A stretch of 64,000 nt of DNA from Phoronis australis (taxonomy: Eukaryota; Phoronida; Phoronidae). The notes under the pieces were generated by a model, which was given only the letters and a program-made list of their open reading frames with translations, had not been told where the DNA came from and did not search any database. This document shows positions 1 through 12,100 of the stretch, piece after piece. Location of the stretch: NCBI GenBank assembly GCA_002633005.1, contig NMRA01000162.1:365632-429631 (forward strand), in the 5' to 3' direction. The position numbers were made by a program, and so were the translations under genes. How positions within the stretch are numbered: position 1 is the stretch's first letter; each line of letters begins with the position of its first letter.

Positions 1-925
1 GTTTGCCAAAAATGTGAGCTTTCTTCTTTGACTTGATCACTATGTCACCATTGAAGTGAACTTCAGCTTCAACCACCCCACCCAGTCTTCGAACATGGAA
101 GACATCTTAAGTTGGTAGGCCACCTCCACAATCATCAAAAACAACAGTAAGCTGGGTGTACATGCTGACGTAATCCACATAAGCTGTACCAACTGACTGA
201 AACGTTGCAACTCTAGGTCATAGAATACAGTGAAGGAGAGAACTGCTGTCGATTGCATGCATCACCGTGTTTTCTGGAAATTGGAAATCCTCAGGTAGGT
301 CGTGCTCTGCTGGATCAGGGTGCATCAGCTCAGCCACTCTGGGAAGACCAGATGTACCAAAAAGAGCGGGGCAACCAACACACAGCTCAAACTTCAAAAG
401 GCTTGATAAACATTCACTGTACATGTAAGTGATCGCTGAAATAGCAGTTGTGGATCCACTTGTGTAAAGTCACTATTGGCATCATGAACAAGTAGACTTG
501 TCATTGCCACAACGTTGTCTTTCTTTCTGAATGTGAAGTCTTTCACACTCGACCCCTCTATAGACAAGAGAATTGCCTTCCCGCTTCTCTGGCATTTTCG
601 GCATTGACGCGTGTGCATGCAGTCACAACAGTGGCGATGTTCTGTAATCCCCTTCAAATGGGTTTCTGTTGTGGAGGAATTCAACAAGGCTGAGGATGTC
701 TTTGTCATCTCGCGACTGTCTTGCCAGGGTACATTCTTTATGCTGCTCACTTCTTTCGCAACTCAAGTTTGTCATACTCTGCATGGCGCATTTTATACTT
801 GAGCATACATGCCGGCATGGAAAGCAGACACAGTGCATGCTGCGTATCTCCCATCCTGCAACCTCTAGTTAAACCTCCTGATGATTTAATGTTTTTTATG
901 AGCGTTTGTTCAATTACAAGGTCAT
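1..925 (-). pseudogene. Fragment of a TE-associated nuclease-like protein, cut by the window edge
   Basis: The minus strand reads through several frames with recognisable blocks of a protein family found in many copies in invertebrate genomes. In order these are a GGLTRG-like block near 880, a SEQHKE..ARQ.RD..D block near 730, an NPFEG block, a FTFRKKD block near 520, VDPQLLFQR at 433-459, a CPALF.TSGLPR block near 350, a SLLHCI block near 245, and a VVFDD..GGLP block near 110. The last resembles the PIN-like core of the family. The blocks lie in different frames with stops between them, so the copy is broken. The 3' half lies outside the window. Related C-terminal pieces occur at 47650-48540 and 29760-31970. 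Family membership is from remembered conservation patterns; the molecular function is not established. Confidence 0.6.
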
Positions 926-2741
926 ATGACAAGCCTCCCTAAAATCTGTCCCTTAGTGTTATGGCATGGTGGCCGTTAATAAAGGTGCTGTGTGCTGGAT
1001 GGGTGCCTTTGAGTTGGTGCATCTTCTGCATGTATATGTATGCAGATTTTGCATATGAGATATAACCAGCTGCTGCAAACTACGGCAGCATATTAGAAAC
1101 TACTTTAGATGAATTTTCCAATCTGACGTTATTTCTGCTTTTAGAAAAAGTAGAAGGATGTCATCCATTTTCATATACTGTAGCCAGAGACTGCTGGCTC
1201 GAATTTGCTTCGTTTTTTATGGATTCCTACAAGACACTCCGACAAGCATACATCGCCGCACACAGACGTCATGCCAGCAATAAGATTATCATACAGCTTC
1301 AGACCAGCTTTCAAATCCTCATCAAGTATACCAGTGGCCATTGATTCTTCTGACAAACCATACTGTCATTGCATATTCTGAAGACCTATACTCTGATTCA
1401 GTCCTGTTTGAATATAGCAGTGGCAGTATGTAGGAAGCCAGAAGTGTACTCTCGTGAGTGTATTCCACTGTAATCCAAGGTTCAGAATAGGAAGACACTG
1501 AGTGTGCATTGCATGTCCCAGTGTATACATCTATAGTTATGTGATCAGTTGAGATGTCTGAAGAATCTGTCTCCATATATTCTGACGAGCCAACGTTTGT
1601 GTACAAGCATTGAATTGCTCTGTCTCTTGGCACGGAATCTGTGTTCTGTGTTGGTGACATTCGGGACTCCTGGAATTTCTGAAGAACCGGAACTTCTTTC
1701 TTGAAATCCTGAAGTTATTGGTTCTGGATTGGCGTTACTTGATAATACGCTTACGAGGAAGTCACGCCTTTCTAAGGATCTGTGAAAGTTTTCACCGCTC
1801 GTCCTTCTGAGCGGCTTTTACCAGGTTCAAAGAGAACGCGGCGCCGGAGTCAGGTTCAGTTGCGATGACCACATTGCCCGATGCGAGCAAGACCCAATTA
1901 AGTGTAATTACCCGACCAAGCACGGTTTTCGATTTTTAAAAATCGATTAACTAATAATCTAAAAACTACAACCATTGGGTACGATTGAAGATAAACTACC
2001 GCGCGTGTCGATATAGTCAGTAGATATACAAACGCTGATCAGAGTTAACAATATCACATGGATTCATTTTTTAATATTCTTTCAATCTCGTTTAACCAGA
2101 TTATAGACCAGGAAACAGTTGTACTTAACTTGTGCCAACTTTTCATTTTTTATTACTGACAAAGAGGTTAAATAGTTATATAGTCAGTGCCACCGAAATT
2201 GCCCAAAGATTCCAAATCTTCAGTACTGATTATCACCATATTTGCACTTTGTATATATTTTATGATTTCAGTTCTAATAAAGACTAAACTTTAATGGCAC
2301 TTGAAATATTTAGTGTAGGCCTACCTGTAATGTGGAAAGTTCAGGGAAGGGCTCACAATGAACTTAACTAATTAAGTTTCGCTGGTGATCAAAATCTACC
2401 ACTGTTTTGGTACTTCAAGTTTAAAGCTTAGGTAAAAACTTATCAACCCGTTCCCGGTAAGAAAAAAAGCAAGTGGGCAGAAGCATTAAAAATTAAATAA
2501 CGAAAACCAATATGAAACATATCGATCCTTTGGGAAGTGGCCCTTTGTGAAGATAAACACAAGTTAATCTTTTTAGTCATTTTGTAATATTTATAATGTA
2601 CCAAGTTAAAACTACTTTCCAGAGTTGCAGGCTGTAACTCTGCAAATGTCAGAGAAAACCAAATTGGGGGTACTAACAACAACCATTGTTGAGACAGTAA
2701 TGCTAGCAATTACCTTTCCACTTCATTAGCTCAGATCTACA
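926..2741. other. No recognisable gene
   Basis: The segment is AT-rich. A 112-codon minus-strand frame at 1322-1660 is serine, threonine and tyrosine rich and has no motif I recognise. It could be the 5' side of the neighbouring TE gene, but nothing in it supports that. Nothing else was found. Confidence 0.5.
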
Positions 2742-2936
2742 TCAATACAAAGGGCGTGCTGAATAGGCGTCGTAAAAGTTGTCTGGGGCTAAGGGAATCT
2801 GAGCTATGACCAGTGTGACTGTCAGCGAGAAATTCTCCACATGAATATTTGGAAGTGGGATGTTGAATGCTCTGGCTGTGATGACAGCATTCAGTGCTGA
2901 GTCTACCAACATATGCCCCCTCCCTGCTCTATCCAT
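2742..2936 (-). pseudogene. Harbinger/PIF-type transposase fragment
   Basis: A 64-codon minus-strand frame contains a G.HxxLVDSALN block, then ITARAFNIPLPN, then a region ending PLAP...YSARPLY. This order matches the segment of Harbinger/PIF DDE nucleases that runs from HDxRVLxxS to GDSAYPLxPWLxxPY. The HD of the first block and the GDSAY of the second are degraded, and the flanking domain is full of stops, so this is a dead fragment. In living elements the protein cuts and rejoins DNA at TIRs with 3-bp target duplications. No TIRs were recognised here. The assignment rests on motif resemblance alone. Confidence 0.45.
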
Positions 2937-4837
2937 ACTTTTTCAATTTAACACATGGTTCTCACTGTTTGGTGCATACACTGTCTCAAGAACTTGAAAC
3001 CTGACATTACCAATCCAATAAATCCCAGAAAGCTCATCTCAGTATCAAATCCGCCAAGCCTGACTATGAACAAGTGACTGCAGATCAGTATCGTTTGGTT
3101 TGCTGGCACTAATTTCCTCTCAAATCAGTTACCTATGTTCATAAAAAGCATGCATATTACACCAATTTGAGTACTTAATGCTAAACATTTAATTATTAAG
3201 TTTTTGTTACACAAGTTTATTTATTTTACATCAAATTCATGTGAAATCAGCGGCCAAATTCTCCACTCATGTCAGTAGCAGACGGAATCGTTGCATCGGA
3301 ACAACTGATAATATCTCCATTAGCAGAGAGCAAAGCCACTTCCTGCCCATTGTGATTCAGGGTTTGTGTACTGAATAAGCCAATAATTCCATCAGAATTA
3401 CATATTCTAACAAATATTATTTTTGATGCCTCAAATTAATACATTTTACAGAAAAATAATTGAGTTTGTGAAATTCCTTATGAAAATTTAACTAAAGCCT
3501 TTTCTGAAAAACACCAAATTTTACGTTCAATAATCTAAAATGTGATTAAAATTTAACAATTAGTACCTAATTCTTAAAAACAAACTTTATAAAGAATCAA
3601 CCCATTAAACCTAACTGTAGATTGTAAATTGTTTTTGTGTAAACACTTCTCAGGTTACAAACAAAGTCTGCAGAATGCACATGCGGTAAATTGAAGTTAT
3701 TTGTGAGCTGGCGGCCATTTTGTCAGCCATCTTGATTTTTTTCCCTCCAATCAGTGACCAACTGTAAGGTCCAGATATTTTCGATTGTCTAACTTACAAA
3801 TGCATAGAAATTTTGCCATTTTCAGGGCAAAATATGAAAAGAAATTTTGCAACATGTACCAAACTGCCGTTTTGGCCGCTTTTTTGTGGGCCATATTGGT
3901 TTTCAAAATTGGCAACTTTTGATTGGTAGGTCTGATATGAAAAGTGTACAACCAATGACAAGCTTTATTGTGTTATTTCCAGCTGTTACATAAGAGTAAC
4001 ATGCCAAAAAAGCAGTAAACACTGGTTTTGGCGGCCATTTTTTCCGCCATCTTGAAAAACCGACTTCCGCCACTGCGGATGTTTGAAGATGCCATTTATT
4101 CAAAAAAACTTCTGTTGAAATTTTTTCTAGGTTGGGCCCTCTGGAGCCCTAGAATGAGTGGACTATAATCAAAATAGCCAAAAATGCTTATGGATTTTTA
4201 TGCAATTTAATTCAACATCCTTAATTTTTATTCTGCTGAAGACCCATCAGGAACGATAAGCTCAGAAACAATTAATCCCTAATACAAAGTATTTTTTATA
4301 GTTAAGCGTGAAACTAAACTGCCGCTGCAATTTTCCATTTCCGCGCGGAATTCAAATCGACGTTGAAATCCATACGTAACACACCTAAACTACAAAGAAC
4401 GATGGCCATGTCGATTGGCAGTAGGGCGATGATCTAGCCGGGGGATCATCAATATAAGGCAATACGCTTTTCCAACAAAGAAAAATACGTGTTATCACCA
4501 TTTGAATACCTAAGCGATACACGTGCTATACGTTGTGATGGTGACGACGGGGCTAGAAGCAAAGCAATGTAGGCTAATGTACAATGACTCCTACTGACAC
4601 AACTCGTGAGAAGAAAATCGAAGAAGTGGCTCATCAATAGAGGATTCTACACAAGCTCAGATTTATGACATGGGCAAAACCTCTAGGAAACTTCGTCAAG
4701 ATCCCTTGGCTGGATTTGTTTTCTCACATGGACTGTAAGAACGATTTTTTGCAGAAAAACTCGACGTGTCTAAAACTTTCGACTACATGACGCAACTTAT
4801 GTAAAAACACGCTTGAGCAATTTTGAAATGAGTTTTA
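2937..4837. other. AT-rich intergenic DNA with CCAT-box repeats
   Basis: No gene is recognised. Between 3700 and 4070 there are two pairs of GGCGGCCATTTT followed closely by GCCATCTTG, and a related box near 3880. Similar boxes recur at 29190, 29340 and 46210. The word resembles the YY1 core (CCAT in an AAGATGGCGGC context) and probably belongs to a dispersed repeat. Confidence 0.4.
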
Positions 4838-5000
4838 TACCACAATATTAGCCTCGAATGGCAGATACAACCGTGTAATAACCCATAAAGTTATCTCACT
4901 AGTGAGATAACATTTTGGCTGGAAACCGAGGCCGGATTCGAACCCGGGCCTCAAGATTTGCGAGTCGCCGACTTTACCACTACACCACTCAGCGGCTGAC
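4838..5000 (-). repeat. tRNA-derived SINE-like element or tRNA pseudogene
   Basis: Read on the minus strand, 4997-4915 looks like a tRNA-type pol III promoter. It has an A-box-like GAGTGGTGTAGTGG followed by a B box GGTTCGAATCC within 4930-4950, at about normal spacing. The acceptor ends (AGCCGCT near 4997 and CTCGGTT near 4923) pair imperfectly and the T stem has mismatches. It is therefore not a functional tRNA gene. The tail beyond the tRNA part carries a perfect 22-bp palindrome at 4890-4911. It abuts the truncated 3' side of the retrotransposon at 5105. Confidence 0.55.
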
Positions 5001-5104
5001 GTCATCGAACGTGATAATAGAATACTTAAATGAGCACGCGCAACAATCGCATGTTCAGCAACGGGCATTGCACCGACATTGATACGCTATGAAAAATAAG
5101 ACGC

Positions 5105-7274
5105 ATAATTTCCATAAAAACGATATTTTAATTCAGAGGGACCGTACCATAACACACGATTATGTGAGTCGTACATACTGCCCAAAATGTTAATTATTTT
5201 TCCATGCAAACCTTTGGTTAAAAGGGCATAAAATAAACGGGAAATATCTACACTATCAAATGCCTTACTAAAATCAACGAATGCACAATATACTTTCCCC
5301 CCTTCCGTTTAGTGACATGTTTCTGGATGATACACTGTAGGTTAAAAATGTTATCGATTGTAGAGTACCCAGTCCTAAAGCCGGTTTGTTCTTCCGGGAT
5401 ACATTTCGTGTTATTCGACCATTCAATTATACGAGAATAAAAAAAATAGTTGTAAAAAATATTTATACTATCTATAACGGAGATCCCTCTGTAATCATTT
5501 GGATTAAAATTGTCTCCTTTTTTGTAACACTGCACAATAATACTTTTTGATCATTGGGATGGATAATGCCGGGTATTGAAAATTCTATTAAAAAGTTTGT
5601 GGAGAAGTTCTACTAGGGCCTCAGGGAAGCACTTACAGAATTCAGCCGGTATGCCATCTTCTCCGGGAGATTTATTATTCTTTGGTTTCTTAATGGCCCT
5701 TAATATTTCATCTGCGCTAATACCGGCATTTAGTTCATCCATGTCAAAGGCACTGGTTACAACACGCTCACTCTGTGGGTGCTTACAACGCTCACACTGT
5801 GCGTCATGCTCATCAAGAGTCTGTCTAACTAGGTCATCAAAAGTTTCACTGCAACTTTCTGTTCTGTTAATATCAAACAGGTTACTGAAATATCTAAACC
5901 ACTCCAATTCAGTAATATTATTATTATCAGGCTTTGTAGTGTGTACTGGCTCTGACAATCTTTGTTTTATAATATTCCAAAATCTATTATCATTCCCCAC
6001 TGACTCACAAAGCTCACTTTCTTTATTGGTATAGCATCGCGTTTTCGTCTTCTTAAATAAATTTTTGTACTCATTTCTACTAGCAAGATAGTTTCTCAGG
6101 TCTAAGTCATTCCGAGACACCCTAAATTTTCGCAGTAGACGCTTCTTTTGTAGTTTCATCTCTTTACATTCACTGTCAAACCATGCACGTCTACGTGGTT
6201 CACTTACACACCTGTCTTGCCTCATGAGCATGCCCGCTCCACATGACTGGAGCAAGTCTACTAAGCCTTTAACACTCTCATTTATGTCCATATCAACACA
6301 GCTCATAATTTCTCGACACTTATCGTTTCCTTCCTGGCTTTGAAATTTTTCTAAAAATACACCTGCTTTCTCATTATGCCATCTATATCTTACTTGTTTT
6401 TGCAATGCTATATAAGGTTCGCCAGTAACTTTCTGACATAATTTTGCAGGGGCACTGAAGGTACAAATTAAAGGAAAATGCAACTATAAATCACATTGCA
6501 ATACTTTAAAATCTTGAATGTACTCAAACAACGATGTCTCGGCAAGAACATAATCAACGGGGCTACAACCTCTCGTCGAAACAAAAATAAAATTGCCATC
6601 AGGATCAGATTTCGATCTACCATTAACAATGTGGATACCATGACCCATACACAAATCAATTAAATTTTTACCAAAATTATTAGTTTTGGCATCTTGGTTT
6701 TTCCTTGGTTTGGCGAAATCATCCTCTACATAGACACAGCTATCTTCTATAACAGGGACATATTTTCTACTGTCATCAGCAATAAAGTCATTGACGGTGC
6801 CAGTGCGGGCATTGAAATCACCTGCAAGAATTAATTTGGCTTGGCTTAGTTTACCTGAAACATTAAAATGTATGATGTCACTATATAACTGCTCCAAGTC
6901 ACTTTCATGGCTATATTCAGAACCTTCTGGAGGCAGGTACACAAAATCTATAATGACATGAGGCTTTTCGCTTTGGGGTACATATTTTTATGTGTAAATA
7001 GACACGATCTTTTAAATCATAATTGCTGTGCGTTACATTCTGTGCCAAATTATTTTTACTAACACAGTGACGCCTTCTGATAACTGCCCACCAGGGGGGC
7101 GAATTGCAGAGTGGACAGTATATTTGTCGAAAAACGTGTTAAATTCTGTTGGTGATTTTGGAATGATTCAATGAAACCAATTACATCACATGACTCAACA
7201 ATTTCATACATTTCCTGAGAAGATGACTTCATTTTGAAGCCCAGTCCTTCTATATTCCAGAATCCTATATTCAA
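5105..7274 (-). pseudogene. ORF2 remnant: APE endonuclease plus partial reverse transcriptase
   Basis: The endonuclease begins with MNIGFWNIEGL near 7274, shifts frame near 7100, and continues with YLPPEGSEY (6940), LAGDFNARTG (6830) and a SPVDYVL block (6560). A single stop near 6484 separates it from a 310-codon stretch running through a linker to the RT entry block IRAIKKPKNNKSPGEDGIP near 5690. Another frame change near 5540 leads to YKKGDNFNPNDYRGIS and EEQTGFRTGYST. A third leads to the A-box aspartate in FVDFSKAFD. In the living protein these domains nick the target and copy the RNA at the nick. At least three disruptions make this copy inactive. Confidence 0.85.
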
Positions 7275-7298
7275 ATCGATGCTCTGTTCGTCAGATTG

Positions 7299-8027
7299 CT
7301 ATTCTGCATCAGGGTCTACTTCATCATTGATACCTTTGTTAGCTGACCTTCGAAAATCTGTTCTTCGTTTGACCATGTCGTGTTCTTCGTCATTATAGTA
7401 GTAGGTTTCTTTACCGTTGATCATCTTGTCGAATGTGATTTTAGCATGTTCCAACCTGTTCTCCATTTTGAAGGTGTATAACTTTTTCCTGGCCACTCTA
7501 ACTCGCCACGAGAAATTTTCAGTTATGTGTACCCCCTCTGGCAGGTCGCTACGCTTCTTCATAAGAGCAGATTTGCTTGCCGCCGATACTTTTGCGATTA
7601 TTGGTCGATTTATGTTTTGCTGTTTTCTGCCAAGACGGTGTGCACGGTCAATAGACAACTCACCTATTGTTAAATCATCAGCCACTTGTTGAACCAATTC
7701 AGCAGTTTTGTCCCATGACTCGTTGACCTCCTCCTTCATACCATGTGTAACATTGTACCTTCTGGACCTATTTTCGAGGTCGTCCACCTTACTCTCTAGC
7801 AGCTTTATGCAATTCCTGAGTTTGACATTTTCAGCCTTTGTCTCTTGAAATTGATGTCTTAGTTTATCTATCTCCTTCTCCATATCATCAAATCTGGCAT
7901 TCAGCTGGTTCAGCAACTCCCTGTTTGTTATGTCTTGTTGTGGGGCCATGTAATCTACGATACTGCTGGCATTGCGCAGGTTGGGACGGTTCGTTGGAGT
8001 TTTTGGTTTTGCACTACTGGTCGGCAT
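7299..8027 (-). CDS. Retrotransposon ORF1 protein, coiled coil and RRM-like
   Basis: This is an intact 242-codon frame from an ATG at 8027. Residues 1-35 are basic and low complexity. Residues 38-90 form a heptad-rich coiled coil ending in ENRSRRYN, the usual junction to the RNA-binding core of L1-type ORF1 proteins. Residues 95-215 carry the SIDRAHRLG and RPIIAKV blocks typical of the RRM-like and C-terminal domains. Such proteins trimerise and coat the element RNA. It ends 25 bp before the ORF2 remnant. It is unbroken although ORF2 is dead, so the insertion is probably not very old. An active protein cannot be inferred. Confidence 0.8.
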   Translation of the reverse strand: MPTSSAKPKTPTNRPNLRNASSIVDYMAPQQDITNRELLNQLNARFDDMEKEIDKLRHQFQETKAENVKLRNCIKLLESKVDDLENRSRRYNVTHGMKEEVNESWDKTAELVQQVADDLTIGELSIDRAHRLGRKQQNINRPIIAKVSAASKSALMKKRSDLPEGVHITENFSWRVRVARKKLYTFKMENRLEHAKITFDKMINGKETYYYNDEEHDMVKRRTDFRRSANKGINDEVDPDAE

Positions 8028-8030
8028 TGT

Positions 8031-8472
8031 TCACAATGGTTGTGACAGTTACGTAATACCCTGCAGATACAGTGTACGTTGAATGTCCGTTGTAAATGTG
8101 CACTGGGGAACACAATGAAATAACTACTTTTAACCATGCGCTCATTCAGTTTCTAGCACCTACAGAATCTCTATCCACTCCTCAATGAACTGACGAGATT
8201 TAAAGTAATCGTCTTCTGCACAAATAGTATTTTACAGCAAATTTCAGCAGCACAGTTTTCACCCGCCTTCGTAGGTAGGCAGCGTATGATGATTGCAGAA
8301 AACCACTTCCGATATTGTAATGTAGTTTGTTTGTCACGTTCCAGACCTCTTTAAAGATTGTTCATTTCCAAAATTTTGCATAAAGCGTTCTCCTAGGAAT
8401 CATTATATATCAGGCCTTTTATACGCTACAGGACCAAAAGTTATATCAGGTAGTCTTTTGATTATGTTTCAG
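8031..8472. other. No gene; 3' part of a host intron
   Basis: No coding signal was found. It leads up to the splice acceptor at 8472. Confidence 0.4.
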
Positions 8473-9190
8473 GTGTTGGTACAGTCGTTTTTTCGTTTCT
8501 GGTCACTTGGCTGGTGGCAGAGTTGTCTTGGCGCAGCCTGATTCAACTTTTAGCTGGACTGTTGATACATTGCGTTGTTTGCGGGGTCCTCTATCGACCA
8601 ATGAGTGCACAAGACTCCGTTTGCAGCTCTCCCGCAGATATATCGGATTTAAACGAAGTAAACTGTGAACTCAAATCTGGCGAGCTTCTCTTGCCCGAGC
8701 GAACCAAATCGCATGAAAAAGTTCACACACTCGTTACCAAGGTAACATTTTCATCTACGTCATACGGAAATCTCAAAGAAGTTGCGGATGAAATGAGGGA
8801 ACAAAAGCTAACTTTATCAAGTCGTAGTGAATCACAAGACCTCAGGAAAACTTTGCTTATGGGGGAAGTAATGGAAACGGCCACTTTCAAACCGTTTAGG
8901 TCAAAAAGCGAGCCCAGTCTTCAATTGACAGACAACTTGAAAAAACATCCCCTGTCAGTTAAATCTCATTTACTGAGACCATTGGATCGTAAGGACATTT
9001 TCTACAGCGGAAGTATTATGCGCATACCACACAGTGTCGATTTGCCCTCTGTTGGGCCTTCAAAAAACAGTTTACACCTAGAAAAAATTGAGAAACCGTG
9101 CATGCGCACGATTTTTAGGTCTAATCGACTGCAGTTTGATGGCAAATAAGTCGTTTGTGGCGATTGTGCTTTCGTGTACTCTTTGGACAG
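8473..9190 (+). CDS. SLC16-type monocarboxylate transporter, exon with TM5-TM7 and central loop
   Basis: The exon starts after the acceptor atgtttcag and ends at the consensus donor cag/gtaagcc. The first residues, VGTVVFSFLVTWL, then SWRSLIQLLAGLLIHCVVCGVLYRP, match TM5 and TM6 of SLC16 carriers. A hydrophilic loop of about 150 residues follows, with the family signature RKDIFYSGS near 8990. A third segment, IDCSLMANKSFVAIVLSCTLW, matches the start of TM7 but lies in the +1 frame. An extra or missing T in the T5 run at 9112-9116 would explain this. The exon is phase 1 at both ends and fits the exon at 18481. Family members are 12-TM H+-linked carriers of lactate, pyruvate or related solutes. 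The substrate cannot be told here. Confidence 0.8.
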
Positions 9191-12100
9191 GTAAGCCTTC
9201 TACGGATTGTGTGATGTTAGTAATAAGTAGATCTGCACGCATGTATTTATCCGTAAAAATCAAATGCAAGCAAAGGCATCCGAGCTCACGAGTCGAGTGA
9301 AATATTACATTATATTATATGTACAGTACATCATGACACCAAGCGGATACTCAATGTAAATGACAATATCAAGTCATGTTGGTCAAGTCTAAGGCGCCTT
9401 CCTGAAGAGTTTTAGCTGGGTTGTAATCTTGACAGACTTGAGAATTTTTCAAGTAGGCCTACATTATGCAAAATTCTATGTTTGCTTATAACTTCCTTGT
9501 CAAGCACTGCAGGAAGGTTTTTATGACATTTTCACACATGTTTCTTTGGCCAGCAAATTTTACGGAGACAATTTTGAGGTGGATACTTCAAGATTTTGCA
9601 TAAATTGCGCAATAATGGAAACTGTACTTGTTAATACAGCTGTGGTATCACGCACCACAGGCAAAATTTATGCAGACTTGCCATTACGTTACTTTAGTCA
9701 GTGAATTTAATGGAGCTATATGTAGTTTGGAGGTGGGTAATTTAAGAATTTGAATAACTTATACAAATTAACGCAGCCACTAATGACCACTATACTGGTG
9801 CTTTTAGCTACGTTAACAGACATTGTTAGTTAGTTATTTATACAGTGTATGCTCAATGGGGCTATTCGGAAAATTTACAATAACTAGAGGGCGTGCGTGT
9901 ACTAGTGGTAATAGATTAAGCAGCCTCGATTTCGCGAGCCCTTTAAATACATGGTGAAATGGCTTGCAGCCGTGCCAACTGAATCTGAGATTGCGTAAAA
10001 GGGTGCTTCTATGAGAGGAAGTAAGCACGACCTTATACAAAGGTAAGGTTTTGGATTATTTTTTCGATTATTCCATGTTTATTCTACTGATGTTTGTTAG
10101 CTGAGGTACTCGCCGATGTCGACTTTGCGGCAGTCGCCAGTCAGGTTAATCTTTGTTGTGATGGTGTTAAGATACTTGACGTAAAACTCGGGATCTTTTT
10201 GCACATCAAAGCATTGTTATTGTTTGGAATGAATTCTAACAGGTTTATCAGTGACAGTTACATCAATCTATGCTGAATGTTTATGCTGTCAACTCGATAT
10301 TGGTTAGTGAGTTTAGATTACAATCCAAGGCCTATGGCAAAGGGTACGTGACAAATATACATTGCATTAGACTATTTGTTTACTCCCTATCATATGTCTT
10401 CCGGAAATCTATTACTCGTTGAAATGGGAAATCTATCATGTCTGTTTTCACGTGACTTTTAGTTTTTAGGTTTGAGGGTTGCACCGTACCTGAATTGACA
10501 AAAAATGGTTTCTGCAGCTCAGCAAGATCTTAATTCCCATCCAGTGCAGATCTGTTGTCAAGGCCTAGATTCTATATCGGAGACAACGAACAAAGCCTTT
10601 GAAAAGAAACAGCTATTTTTAAAGAAAGGTATGTAAGTCGTTTTGTTAAATTTACTTATTGAGGTTCTTAACGAGGGATTGGCATAGGGGGGTTGGGGTT
10701 GTAAAATTTGGTGAAACTGACTGTGTGGAACTAACAGCCTTAGACTAGAAGTATGCTTGACTGACCCATGAATCTGTAATCGGAGTTTGTAATTGCTGAA
10801 AGTATCAAGAAATAAAAATTCTCGAAAATGGGTATAAAAGGTTTGAAGTTGTCGCAAAAAACTTGTATGTTTTGCAGACAAGTGATGCGTTTAAAGAATT
10901 GTTATGGCTACGAATGAAAAATAAAGGCGCAGTTTTATGCAATACTTATTATTAACACCCTTGTTTTCTGAAAATAGTACGTATTTAATTTTATGTGAAA
11001 TTGCAGAGCAGTCATCATTTCATATTTTTGAAAAACAGGGGTAGCATTTTTTACTCAACCTGGAGTACTTAGTTATTCATATTTCAATATTCGTTCCAGG
11101 GTTCAGTGATATTTTAAGGCCACTTCAAGCCGCAACATAGACAAGTTTTGTTACTCCGTTCTCTTCCCACAGCACTTCCACACACCAGCAGTGATGCATG
11201 GCACAATGTAGAAGTCAGTGGCCCTAGAGAAATGTGAATCGCAGCACTCAGTTACCATAAGACAGTGTGTCAGTGGATTGTTTGTGTATGACGAGGAAAC
11301 ATATCTGACTGCGACACAAGTAAGCCTCATCGGTGAGGGTCCCCTGTAATAGGCAATGAGTGGTGTGTGGACAATAGCTTATTTCCTTTCCTAGAAGAAA
11401 CATGAGGGACTGAAACTAAAGAAGACCTAGTCACACTCTGGTCTAGTTCAGGGTCCGATTTTGGGCACAAAGCGATTCAAGTGATATGCTGTTGTGTTTA
11501 CCTTTAATGGTCTAATTGTGGATGCTATTGAGTCTGAATGAGATTACGTGAAAAGAAAGCCACATTCCGAAACTGGACCTTTTTACAAGCGCTTCTATAG
11601 GCCATTGAAACTAGATCCCAGTGAAATGAAAACCAAACACATCTGGTATAAATGCCTCTCTTTTCTCACTGAGTGAATTTTAACTTTTCCTGTCAGAAGA
11701 AAGGCTTTATACTAATGGTAAAAAACTTTTCAATTTCGTACACATTATGGGTAAATGACATTCAGTGACTGCATCGATTGTCTTATTGTCAGTAGAAAGC
11801 CCGTTCATGTTACACTTTGATGATCAAATAAATTTTTAATCAACAGGCAAGTTTGTCACTAATTATTGAAACGACAATATTTCTTCAGTTTTAAAGCCCC
11901 ATACAGTGCAGTAAGTTGTGCTTATTCTTGATAAAGCTGAAGTGGTTATCGAATACGCTTGCGAATTGTAATTTTCCTGTTGACCTAAAGAAATGTCCAG
12001 CGATCAAAATGAGGTATTCCCTTTGTTTGCATTTGAATTGTTTGTGTGTGTAATTATTTTAGAGCTTTTTCAAGAAGGCATTTGAACAATTTTATGGTTT

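Larger units (their letters stand above)
5105..8030 (-). mobile_element. Non-LTR retrotransposon, 3' truncated, ORF2 broken
   Basis: The order on the minus strand is ORF1 (8027-7299), an APE-type endonuclease (7274-6500) and the N-terminal half of a reverse transcriptase (6480-5105). The sequence stops matching a reverse transcriptase soon after the first catalytic block, FVDFSKAFDSVD, near 5280. The YADD box, thumb and C-terminal zinc knuckle are absent. Loss of the 3' side is opposite to the usual 5' truncation of such elements. The tRNA-like piece at 4838-5000 sits immediately beyond. A separate C-terminal fragment of a similar element lies at 46556-47065. Confidence 0.85.

Noticed and set aside
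4915-4997. Functional tRNA gene on the minus strand
   Set aside because: The acceptor stem has mismatches and the T stem is imperfect. It is better read as a SINE head or pseudogene.
5576-6034. 152-codon plus-strand frame
   Set aside because: It is the antisense shadow of the reverse transcriptase remnant on the minus strand, which has clear family motifs.
10558-10881. 107-codon minus-strand frame
   Set aside because: No motif, low-complexity composition and AT-rich context; no splice or start signal of note.
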